Notes: generated from the letters alone by a model not told the origin. A stretch of DNA of 6,059 nt from an uncultured Clostridia bacterium (GCA_945867255.1 CAMBHV010000095.1:1-6059), one strand, 5' to 3'; counted from the first letter of the stretch, positions 1 to 5,243 are shown. Program-made: numbers and translations.

Positions 1-184
1 AGGCATTGAAAGCAGCGGGATATATGATATACCTCCATGCTCTACGATGTGTAGCTCTGTCCTGGAACTCCCGGTTAATAGGAATGTGTTGATACTCTTT
101 TTGTGAGTTCTCAAGATAACCATTGTTTTTGTTCTCTGATGGACATAACAAATTCACACTTTCAGGGTTTCTCTTTCAATTGCC

Positions 185-220
185 ACAGCGGCATGGGCCC
201 GGGGCCATGCCGCTGTTTTT
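185..220 (+). terminator. Rho-independent terminator, plus strand
   Basis: A 12-bp perfect stem (ACAGCGGCATGG at 185-196, CCATGCCGCTGT at 205-216) with an 8-nt GC-rich loop is followed directly by a T run (216-220). On the minus strand no T run follows the hairpin, so it acts on plus transcripts. It presumably ends a gene left of the window. Confidence 0.85.
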
Positions 221-305
221 GGGAAACTTTCGGAATTCAAGCCGTGCGTCGTGCCCATTTCACCTGCTCTGCTTTTCCCACGGCTTGCCTTTGTTCCTCT
301 CCGCA

Positions 306-355
306 AAAAGAACACCTCCGCCTGGGCGTTAGCCCTCAGGCGAAGGTGTTCTTTT
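306..355 (-). terminator. Large terminator hairpin, probably bidirectional
   Basis: A stem of about 20 bp runs from A306 to G326 against C335 to T355, with one C/A mismatch (318/343) and a bulge or wobble near 336. The base is an A run on one side and a T run on the other, so a U-rich tail follows the hairpin on both strands. It lies about 36 nt past the DUF2752 stop codon and is the natural end of the DUF4234-DUF2752 transcript. It would also block plus transcription leaking in from the left. Confidence 0.85.
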
Positions 356-391
356 CATTTTCATCTCTCACAAAAAAGCAGACAGCCTGCA

Positions 392-796
392 TCATCCGGC
401 CGGTGGGCGCAAAAACCAAAGTGCGGGAACATTGCGCGCCACCCCAAATATCACCAAAACCGCAATGGCCACGTACACAGCCGTATTCTGCCGCTTTGTC
501 AAACGCACTGAGCCGTGCGCAAGATAGCTTCGCGCCGCGGCCAAGGCCAGCCAGACAAAAAACGGAAAAAGCACCAACACAGCTGCGTTGCTTTGCAGCG
601 CAGCACGCCAGTTGCCGTGCAAAAGTGCATTCGCGCAGCGTGTAACACCACAGCCGGGGCAATACAGCCCCGTCAAGGCATGAAACAGGCACGGCACGCC
701 AAGCCCTGTGGCCTGCACCCAGGCCGCATAGCACAGCCCAACAGCTGCTAGCGCGCACAAAAAAACGGCAAGCTTTTTTCTTCTGGCAGAACACAT
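392..796 (-). CDS. DUF2752 family small membrane protein
   Basis: A 134-aa protein assigned to DUF2752 by its signature: C36 followed by the CPGCGVTR block at residues 46-53, then an ALLHGN segment (57-62) and an Asn (N70) entering the second membrane helix. Predicted membrane segments lie near 9-29, 71-88 and 106-120. The paired cysteines C46 and C49 could bind metal or be redox active, but the family's function is not established. The ATG at 796 is chosen because it begins 2 nt after the TGA (799-801) of the upstream gene, which suggests translational coupling; no good Shine-Dalgarno is visible. An in-frame GTG at 853 would give 153 aa but overlaps the upstream gene by 55 nt. It shares a promoter with the DUF4234 gene and ends at the hairpin 306-355. 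Confidence 0.85.
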   Translation of the reverse strand: MCSARRKKLAVFLCALAAVGLCYAAWVQATGLGVPCLFHALTGLYCPGCGVTRCANALLHGNWRAALQSNAAVLVLFPFFVWLALAAARSYLAHGSVRLTKRQNTAVYVAIAVLVIFGVARNVPALWFLRPPAG

Positions 797-798
797 AC

Positions 799-1155
799 TC
801 ACACGCTGGCGCTGCCTGCCATGCCATTCACTTCGCTTTGCAGCAGAGCCCACACGATGATATCCAGCCCAAGCAAACTCAGAACAAGATATAAAATACC
901 CGTGTTACTGCTGTACATACCCCATTGCTGTTTTAGCCTGTCCAGCTTGTCGCCCGCTTTATAGCTCCAGTAAATCAGATAAATGCCACATGTAACCAAT
1001 GACAGCAGAAACACCATCCCACCGGAAGGTGACTGCACATCTCCGGTAGCATAGTTGAAATCATTCACAAGGCAAATAAGCCAATAGATCCCATATAAGC
1101 CGCACGTTACGATCGTAAGCACAATGCAAAGCCCCACGCTTCTTGGCTGTACCAT
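799..1155 (-). CDS. DUF4234 domain-containing membrane protein
   Basis: A 118-aa protein recognised as DUF4234 by the TCGLYGIYWLICLVNDFN segment (residues 17-34). It has three likely membrane segments: about 7-30, 47-65 and 85-105. The first two contain near-identical motifs (VTCGLYGIYW at 16-25 and VTCGIYLIYW at 54-63), an internal duplication. The ATG at 1155 is chosen because AGGGGTG lies a few bases upstream (about 1162-1168). A consensus promoter at 1184-1212 also lies inside the longer open frame (which extends to 1236), so translation cannot begin there. It is the first gene of a two-gene minus-strand unit with DUF2752. The function is unknown; the linkage suggests a joint role at the membrane (inference). 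Confidence 0.85.
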   Translation of the reverse strand: MVQPRSVGLCIVLTIVTCGLYGIYWLICLVNDFNYATGDVQSPSGGMVFLLSLVTCGIYLIYWSYKAGDKLDRLKQQWGMYSSNTGILYLVLSLLGLDIIVWALLQSEVNGMAGSASV

Positions 1156-1183
1156 AAAAACACCCCTTTTACTTTGTGGCTTT

Positions 1184-1212
1184 ATCATACCAGCCACATG
1201 CCATGCCGTCAA
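1184..1212 (-). promoter_or_regulatory. Sigma-A promoter of the DUF4234-DUF2752 unit
   Basis: Read on the minus strand: -35 TTGACG (1212-1207), a 17-bp spacer, then -10 TATGAT (1189-1184) with a TGG extended -10 just before it. Transcription should start near 1178, about 22 nt upstream of the ATG at 1155. No operator-like palindrome overlaps it. Confidence 0.85.
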
Positions 1213-1305
1213 CACAAAGTTATTCGCCATTGCCACCGAAAAGGAAAGGCTTCGGACGAATTATGGTTGTGCATGAAAGCAAACTTTTTAAGAAAAAACG
1301 CCTTC

Positions 1306-1334
1306 TTGCGATTTTAATCCGTTGGTGGTATGAT
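1306..1334 (+). promoter_or_regulatory. Promoter of the csoR-DMT operon
   Basis: -35 TTGCGA (1306-1311), a 17-bp spacer, and -10 TATGAT (1329-1334) preceded by TGG (1326-1328), an extended -10. The predicted start is near 1341, inside the palindrome 1338-1360, so a bound repressor would cover the start site. Confidence 0.85.
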
Positions 1335-1337
1335 TTT

Positions 1338-1360
1338 CATATCCCCCACCGGGGGATATG
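1338..1360 (+). promoter_or_regulatory. CsoR-type operator palindrome
   Basis: A perfect 10-bp inverted repeat (CATATCCCCC at 1338-1347, GGGGGATATG at 1351-1360) around a 3-nt centre. A C-tract/G-tract flanked by A/T is the operator type known for CsoR/RcnR/FrmR repressors. It begins 3 nt after the -10 box and ends just before the ribosome binding site of the CsoR gene, the expected position for autorepression. Transcribed, most of it would form a hairpin at the 5' end of the mRNA. Confidence 0.85.
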
Positions 1361-1377
1361 AAAAGGAGAGATGTTTT

Positions 1378-1644
1378 ATGGCACATCATCATGATACCGA
1401 GCAAGTGGTCCATCGGTTATCCCGTATCATCGGGCACCTGGAAGCAATCCGGCGAATGGTAGAACAGGGGCAAGACTGCAGCAAAGTTCTGATCCAGCTT
1501 GCCGCCGTAAAGGCCGCGGTAAACAGCGCGGGCAAGGTGATCCTGAAAGATCATATCAACCATTGCATCGTAGAGGCGGTGGAAACCGGGAATCAAAAGG
1601 CCCTGGAAGATTTGTCTTCCGCAATAGATCAATTTATAAAGTGA
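1378..1644 (+). CDS. csoR: CsoR/RcnR/FrmR-family metal-sensing repressor
   Basis: An 88-aa, all-helical DNA-binding repressor of the CsoR family (DUF156), of normal family length. Visible features are the helix-1 segment RLSRIIGHLEAIRRM (13-27), the GQDC motif ending in C34, the IQLAAVKAAVN core (39-49) and DHINHC (58-63). C34, H59 and C63 have the spacing of the Cys-His-Cys ligands of copper sensor CsoR. RcnR has His at the last position, and FrmR lacks it. Three His (H3-H5) near the N-terminus could add a ligand, as in Ni/Co sensors such as InrS and RcnR, so Cu(I) and Ni(II) are both possible. The start is the ATG at 1378 with AGGAGAG (1364-1370); the longer frame from 1330 begins in the promoter. 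It likely represses itself and the downstream transporter through 1338-1360. The symbol reflects the family, not proven metal specificity. Confidence 0.9.
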   Translation: MAHHHDTEQVVHRLSRIIGHLEAIRRMVEQGQDCSKVLIQLAAVKAAVNSAGKVILKDHINHCIVEAVETGNQKALEDLSSAIDQFIK

Positions 1645-1653
1645 GGTGCCCGC

Positions 1654-2538
1654 ATGTCTATGCAAACAATTGCCGCGCTATGGGCTGTCTTGGCGGCAAC
1701 CCTGTATGCACTGAATGCACCGTTTTCCAAACTGCTGCTTCATACAATTCCTCCCACCATGATGGCGGCATTTCTCTATTTGGGCGCTGGAGCGGGAATT
1801 TTTGCCGTAAAGCTTGTACAACACATACGAAAATCCCACGATACAGAACAGGCATTGCCCCGAAAAGACATTCCCTATGTGATCGGTATGGTGGTGCTGG
1901 ATATTGCTGCCCCCGTCTTTTTAATGGCCGGCCTTACCATGACAACAGCGGCGAACGCTTCTCTTCTTAATAATTTTGAGATCGTTGCCACTTCAATCAT
2001 TGCTTTTTCCATATTCAAAGAAGCCATTTCCAGACGGCTTTGGTGTGCTATCGCTCTGGTTACCGCGGCCAGCATTCTGTTGTCTATAGAGAACGCCAGC
2101 AGCTTTTCGTTTTCTCCTGGGTCTATTCTTGTGCTGCTTGCCTGTATTTGCTGGGGAATGGAGAACAACTGCACACGCAGAATATCTGATAAAGATCCTT
2201 TGCAAATTGTGATAATCAAAGGCTTCTGCTCGGGGGCAGGGGCCCTGATGATTGCTTTGCTTTTAAAGGAACCTTTTCCCGGTGCAGGTTACCTGGCAGC
2301 TGCGTCATTGCTAGGTTTTGTTGCTTATGGGCTAAGCATTTTCTTTTACATCCGGGCGCAGCGCTATTTAGGCTCTGCCAAAACAAGTGCTTATTATGCC
2401 CTTGCCCCATTTATTGGTGTGGCATTTTCTTTTGCGGTTCTGAAAGAAGCCCCTACTCCAACGTTTTTTGCAGCGCTGCTGATTATGGTTGGCGGCACAT
2501 TTCTGGCCTTCACGGACAATGCGGGCCAGAAAGAGTAA
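1654..2538 (+). CDS. DMT superfamily (EamA) transporter
   Basis: A 294-aa protein of the normal length for a ten-helix drug/metabolite transporter. Two EamA repeats occupy about 5-148 and 152-288. The second has the usual ending, with a Tyr/Ala-rich SAYYALAPFIG segment, then a VLKEAPTP loop (a counterpart of the common LGE motif) and a final helix with MVGGTFLA. It starts 9 nt after the CsoR stop, and its Shine-Dalgarno GAGGTG (1643-1648) overlaps that stop, so the two are co-transcribed. The substrate cannot be read from EamA sequences. Because it is the only structural gene under a metal-type repressor, efflux of a metal ion, metal complex or related toxic compound is inferred. No copA-like ATPase or copZ-like chaperone is adjacent. 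A hairpin about 190 nt downstream may end the transcript. Confidence 0.88.
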   Translation: MSMQTIAALWAVLAATLYALNAPFSKLLLHTIPPTMMAAFLYLGAGAGIFAVKLVQHIRKSHDTEQALPRKDIPYVIGMVVLDIAAPVFLMAGLTMTTAANASLLNNFEIVATSIIAFSIFKEAISRRLWCAIALVTAASILLSIENASSFSFSPGSILVLLACICWGMENNCTRRISDKDPLQIVIIKGFCSGAGALMIALLLKEPFPGAGYLAAASLLGFVAYGLSIFFYIRAQRYLGSAKTSAYYALAPFIGVAFSFAVLKEAPTPTFFAALLIMVGGTFLAFTDNAGQKE

Positions 2539-2844
2539 CCCATTTATCAGTAACAGCGCCTATGCACTTCTTTGGTGAGGGGTTTCCATTTGCGGTAACG
2601 ATAATCAAAATATTTTTCATCCGGCTTTTCAGAAAATTTGTTACCTTATAAAGGATACTACACCAGATTTTCTGCAACCAGCAGCTACTACAAAGAGCTT
2701 TCATGCGAAACCTTCTGGATACAAAATCGCAAACGGCGGTACTCTTAAACGGAGTACCGCCGTTTGTTATATATGGATAAATCAGTTCCCAAGCAAACGC
2801 CTATACGCCCAAAGCGACGCAAGACACAGAAAGGTGGTTACTCG
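2539..2844. other. Intergenic region between convergent DMT and tetR genes
   Basis: No convincing gene. A minus-strand frame of 64 codons (2510-2704) overlaps the DMT gene end and has no recognisable domain. The stretch holds a weak inverted repeat (CAGAAAAT at 2630-2637, ATTTTCTG at 2667-2674) and the strong hairpin at 2730-2766. Nothing is seen between 2767 and the TetR stop codon. Confidence 0.5.
2730..2766. terminator. 15-bp terminator-like hairpin between convergent genes
   Basis: A perfect 15-bp stem (CAAACGGCGGTACTC at 2730-2744, GAGTACCGCCGTTTG at 2752-2766) with a 7-nt loop. The stem ends in AAA/TTT, and only a short broken T stretch (TTTGTTAT) follows on the plus strand. It sits between convergent transcripts, so it could end the csoR-DMT mRNA and the tetR mRNA. 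The modest U tract makes it less certain than the terminators on the left. Confidence 0.7.
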
Positions 2845-3396
2845 CTATTCTGTATCTGGATAGTTAAAAAATGCTTCTCGGCCTTGATATTCGCTTTTGA
2901 TAATTTCAAATAGTTGTTCCGGACTTTCCTTGCAGTCGCTTTTTAACCACAGTTTTATGATTTGTGTAATACCAGCCTTAAAGAATTCCATATGATATTC
3001 AATGAATTTGTTTTGAAAATGTGTCTGCGCAAGGCCGGTGTCATAGGAAATGATTCTATACTTATTATCATATCCGAGTTTGAAATAGGTTTGGTAAAAT
3101 AGTTTGTTCTCTTTAATATGACGAAATAGTTTCAGATAGTTATTGCTATTAAACCCTTGTGTGATTTCATCTCTATATAAATCAGATACTGCAAGTTCTA
3201 GCTTATCTCGTAATGCGTCGGCCAGCCCATAAATATCTGTATAATTGGCATAAAATGTAGTCCTGTTCAGTGCGGCTCGTTTGCAAATTTCCGATACGCT
3301 AATTTCGTTTAAGGCTTTCGTTTGGAGCAATTCAATAAAAACCTTTTCTATCCGTTCTATCGAGTCCTTTTTCCTCTTGTTGTTAGGGATATTCAT
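2845..3396 (-). CDS. TetR/AcrR family transcriptional repressor
   Basis: A 183-aa protein. The N-terminal TetR DNA-binding domain is clear: helix 1 from about 12 to 25 (SIERIEKVFIELLQ), and a helix-turn-helix at about 33-52 reading SVSEICKRAALNRTTFYANY, with the typical T-T-F-Y-x-N-Y recognition helix. The C-terminal half (about 75-175), rich in Phe/Tyr and Leu, resembles the TetR_C_8 ligand/dimer domain common in Firmicutes; no ligand can be inferred. The start is the ATG at 3396, with AAAGGTG 5 nt upstream (minus strand). The open frame runs back to 3486 but overlaps the promoter, so the shorter start is preferred. It is divergent from the 3520-4775 membrane cassette, and the shared promoter region with a 13-bp palindrome indicates autoregulation and control of that cassette. 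Confidence 0.9.
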   Translation of the reverse strand: MNIPNNKRKKDSIERIEKVFIELLQTKALNEISVSEICKRAALNRTTFYANYTDIYGLADALRDKLELAVSDLYRDEITQGFNSNNYLKLFRHIKENKLFYQTYFKLGYDNKYRIISYDTGLAQTHFQNKFIEYHMEFFKAGITQIIKLWLKSDCKESPEQLFEIIKSEYQGREAFFNYPDTE

Positions 3397-3436
3397 AACA
3401 GCACCTTTATTCCAACACTTATTGACAAATTGATGA

Positions 3437-3465
3437 TTGTTTTTAGCGTGCAGCTTTATTATACT
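3437..3465 (+). promoter_or_regulatory. Promoter of the membrane cassette
   Basis: Plus strand: -35 TTGTTT (3437-3442), a 17-bp spacer, and -10 TATACT (3460-3465), with a predicted start near 3472. The -10 overlaps the tetR -10 (3458-3463) by four bases on the opposite strand, so polymerase can occupy only one promoter at a time. An alternative -35 (TTGACA, 3422-3427) matches consensus better but has no -10 at a usable distance. Confidence 0.65.
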
Positions 3466-3486
3466 TGATTTGCAAAAAAGCAACAA
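3458..3486 (-). promoter_or_regulatory. Promoter of the tetR gene
   Basis: Minus strand: -35 TTGTTG (3486-3481), a 17-bp spacer, and a perfect -10 TATAAT (3463-3458). The -35 box lies inside the 13-bp palindrome 3482-3494, so a repressor bound there would shut this promoter. Confidence 0.8.
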
Positions 3487-3494
3487 CTGTTGTT
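3482..3494. promoter_or_regulatory. Candidate TetR operator palindrome
   Basis: AACAACTGTTGTT is a perfect 13-bp palindrome with a single central base. It covers the -35 box of the tetR promoter and lies at about +11 to +23 of the opposite transcript, so one bound dimer could block both. TetR-family operators usually are such palindromes in the divergent promoter. Assignment to this TetR is inference from position. Confidence 0.65.
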
Positions 3495-3519
3495 TTAATA
3501 ATTTGAAGGTGATTGATAA

Positions 3520-3891
3520 ATGAAAAAAAGCTGTTTTGTTTCAATGGTGTTGGGAACGATCAGTATTGTTCTGTTCTCGCTGGGTATGTGTATGGTTCTT
3601 ATTCCTGATTGGTATGCTTTTATGCCGGGTGTGATCTTTGGCTGTACGGGGCTGCTTCTAGGTCTCGTCACAGTGGTTGTATGGAGAAAGCTGGAACATA
3701 AGAGACCGCTCCACATAGACGGAAAGATTATCCTAACTGCCATTGTTGGTGTTGCGGGTGCTTTGGCGCTGGGTGTCGGAATGTGTTTTAGCATCATCTG
3801 GGACAAGATGGTTATGGGCATTGGGGTTGGCCTTATTGGAATTGTCGTATTACTGTGTCTTATTCCTCTGGCAAAAGGTATTCGGGATTGA
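3520..3891 (+). CDS. Four-TM membrane protein with internal duplication
   Basis: A 123-aa protein of unknown function. Four hydrophobic segments are visible (about 6-28, 34-55, 69-92 and 97-117), with a basic loop WRKLEHKRP at 55-63 between the two halves. Each half holds an LGMC/VGMC motif at the end of its first helix (22-24 and 87-89 for GMC), followed by a short loop, a Gly-rich second helix and a basic end, so the protein appears to be a tandem duplication of a two-helix unit. The start ATG is preceded by AAGGTGAT (3506-3513) at good spacing. It is the first gene of the cassette divergent from tetR. No catalytic residues are apparent; two cysteines in equivalent places (C24, C89) are the most distinctive residues. 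Confidence 0.8.
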   Translation: MKKSCFVSMVLGTISIVLFSLGMCMVLIPDWYAFMPGVIFGCTGLLLGLVTVVVWRKLEHKRPLHIDGKIILTAIVGVAGALALGVGMCFSIIWDKMVMGIGVGLIGIVVLLCLIPLAKGIRD

Positions 3892-4571
3892 CGCTGAATC
3901 CAAAAATCGCACTTCAGGTCGTCAAAACAACGTCGGGTAAAAAGATTGCAGTAAACTATCGTTATCGCAACATCTTGTCCACAGTGGTTTCCTTTATGTT
4001 TAATTTGCTATATGCAATATACCATTGCGTACTTGGCATTCTGAACCTTTCGCTTTGGTTTATTGCTATGTGCGCTTTCTATGGAATTTTAGCCATAATG
4101 CGATTTTCTGTGGTATTATGCGAACTATGTGAACACAATCATCGCAAGTTATCCTCTGATGATACAGAATGGTTTGTGATGAATTTTTCCGGCATGTTGT
4201 TAGTTATATTGGGGCTTGTACTTGCAACGGTCAATTATATTAGTCTGTCGCAGAATATTGCCACAAAACATGAAGAAATCATTATGATAACAATTGCAAC
4301 TTATACCTTTTACAAAGTCACAATAGCTCTCGTGAAAGCTGTAAGACAACACAAAAATACCTCTCCGATATTAAGGATCATCCGAAATATCAATTATGCG
4401 GAGATATCTGCTTCCGTATTAACTTTACAGCGGGCCATGCTGGTTTCTTTTGGCTCAATGAATAGTAAACAGATCCGCTTTATGAACGCAATGACAGGCG
4501 CCGCTGTATACCTGTTTGTACTAATACTTGGCTTATCTATGATAACAAAATCAAAAAAGAAGGGAAATTGA
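3888..4571 (+). CDS. Multi-TM hypothetical protein with TTG start
   Basis: About 227 aa, no assigned function. A polar N-terminus (LNPKIALQVVKTTSGKK, residues 3-19) leads into a long hydrophobic stretch, about 28-80, that fits two helices. Two further segments lie near 98-121 and 128-150, a polar domain near 150-200, and a final helix near 203-223 before a lysine-rich tail. The start is uncertain: the open frame extends to a GTG at 3855 inside the previous gene with no Shine-Dalgarno. A TTG at 3888 overlaps the previous TGA (TTGA, 3888-3891) and has AAAAGG at 3873-3878, nine bases upstream. The TTG is preferred and implies translational coupling. It ends 3 nt before the next ATG, so all three genes form one unit. 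Confidence 0.75.
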   Translation: MTLNPKIALQVVKTTSGKKIAVNYRYRNILSTVVSFMFNLLYAIYHCVLGILNLSLWFIAMCAFYGILAIMRFSVVLCELCEHNHRKLSSDDTEWFVMNFSGMLLVILGLVLATVNYISLSQNIATKHEEIIMITIATYTFYKVTIALVKAVRQHKNTSPILRIIRNINYAEISASVLTLQRAMLVSFGSMNSKQIRFMNAMTGAAVYLFVLILGLSMITKSKKKGN

Positions 4572-4574
4572 GCA

Positions 4575-4775
4575 ATGGCAAAGTCTAAACTTATAAAAAC
4601 CAACGAAAAAATTGCAGAGAAGCTCGTCGAGACCTATCAGAAAATTGAAGGTACCGTTGTTGATAGCTATACCAAAATTGATGATGTTTTTGTTGATCGC
4701 TACCTTGCAAAAAATGGAGAAAGCATCGAAGATGCAAAAACAAGATTAAGGCATGAACAGGATGCGCAGAAGTAA
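4575..4775 (+). CDS. Small soluble protein of four 11-residue repeats
   Basis: A 66-aa protein of unknown function, with no signal peptide or membrane segment. Residues 5-48 divide exactly into four 11-residue units: KLIKTNEKIAE, KLVETYQKIEG, TVVDSYTKIDD and VFVDRYLAKNG. Conserved positions are hydrophobics at 2-3, an acidic residue at 4 in units 2-4, Tyr at 6 (Asn in unit 1), and K-I at 8-9 in the first three. Such a period suits one long amphipathic helix that lies on a membrane or forms a hendecad coiled coil (inference). A charged tail (49-66) follows. It starts 3 nt after the preceding stop, with AAGGGA (4560-4565) upstream, and is the last gene of the cassette. The coding is well supported despite its size by position, ribosome site and repeat structure. 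Confidence 0.8.
   Translation: MAKSKLIKTNEKIAEKLVETYQKIEGTVVDSYTKIDDVFVDRYLAKNGESIEDAKTRLRHEQDAQK
4587..4718 (+). repeat. Four tandem 33-nt units encoding 11-residue repeats
   Basis: The units lie at 4587-4619, 4620-4652, 4653-4685 and 4686-4718, contiguous and in frame. Similarity is strong at the protein level but weak in DNA, so the duplications are old and kept by selection on the protein. Confidence 0.75.
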
Positions 4776-5042
4776 TCATCAAATCCGGCCAAGTCAGACG
4801 AAGAACGTTCCTTTACCGGTTCCTATTGCGTAATACCGTCCTTACCAACGATCTCTGTTTTGCCCAAGCAGACACAAAAAATCTGCGCTATTACTTTTTG
4901 TTCCATCCGCAACGAGTGGTCAGCGCGTGCATTGGCCGGTCACACGGCACAGCGGCCTTGCATATCCAATTGCCTTATAACGACTGCGCGAATAAACAGG
5001 GGCGCGAGTGAGCCGGAATACTTCTTCCCATATAAAACAATC

Positions 5043-5118
5043 CATGGGAGGCTGCCCAGCAGCTAGCCAAGCTAGCCTCGGCCAACACGCCAAATATATC
5101 CGATATTTCTCTCCCATG
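5043..5118. other. Nested inverted-repeat element, possible structured RNA
   Basis: An outer 8-bp stem (CATGGGAG at 5043-5050, CTCCCATG at 5111-5118) encloses three smaller hairpins: GCTGC-CCA-GCAGC (5051-5063), GCTAGC-CAA-GCTAGC (5062-5076, sharing two bases with the first) and AAATAT-ATCCG-ATATTT (5092/5093-5108 region). An alternative pairing GAGGCT/AGCCTC (5048-5053 with 5074-5079) is also possible. The layout suits a branched RNA or a miniature mobile-element remnant. It does not match a riboswitch that I recognise. Confidence 0.35.
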
Positions 5119-5234
5119 AATAGATATTACAACGCCCATATGGAGAACCACATTAAAACCAGGCTGATAGAGGGCTCCTCTCCCATTTTGGTTTGACCAT
5201 TAATGGAAAGGAGACAGAAGAGTTTATATTTGTA

Positions 5235-5243
5235 TGATACAAT
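5235..5243 (+). promoter_or_regulatory. Probable extended -10 promoter of the GNAT gene
   Basis: TGA-TACAAT (5235-5243) is an extended -10; an overlapping TATGAT (5233-5238) is an alternative. No good -35 lies at 17 bp. The start would be about 30 nt upstream of the ATG at 5279. Confidence 0.4.

Larger units (their letters stand above)
1..391. other. Left-edge region without a confident gene
   Basis: No recognisable product. At the extreme left, a plus frame (2-106, stop TGA 104-106) and a second plus frame (3-92, stop TGA 90-92) both run in from the edge. Minus-strand frames are open to the edge as well, so strand and coding status cannot be decided. The plus-strand terminator at 185-220 suggests that a plus-strand gene ends at or before the left edge. 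Between the two terminators, a 9-bp perfect inverted repeat (CAAGCCGTG at 238-246, CACGGCTTG at 279-287) flanks 32 nt of unassigned sequence. The longer plus ORFs in this stretch overlap the minus genes in other frames and look spurious. Confidence 0.3.

Noticed and set aside
103..645. 180-codon plus-strand open frame
   Set aside because: It crosses both terminator hairpins and runs antisense to the DUF2752 gene; no ribosome site and no recognisable domain.
797..853. N-terminal extension of DUF2752 from a GTG at 853
   Set aside because: It would overlap the DUF4234 gene by 55 nt and adds a polar stretch not needed for the domain; the ATG at 796 follows the upstream stop directly.
1156..1236. 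N-terminal extension of DUF4234 to 1236
   Set aside because: A consensus promoter (1184-1212) lies within it, and the ATG at 1155 has a good ribosome site.
2630..2674. 8-bp inverted repeat CAGAAAAT/ATTTTCTG
   Set aside because: Short AT-rich arms with a 29-nt loop and no T run; likely chance.
3422..3427. Consensus TTGACA as -35 of the cassette promoter
   Set aside because: No -10-like hexamer lies 16-19 bp downstream; the TTGTTT/TATACT pair fits better.
3397..3486. N-terminal extension of the TetR protein to 3486
   Set aside because: It overlaps the promoter (3458-3486), and the ATG at 3396 has a well-spaced AAAGGTG.
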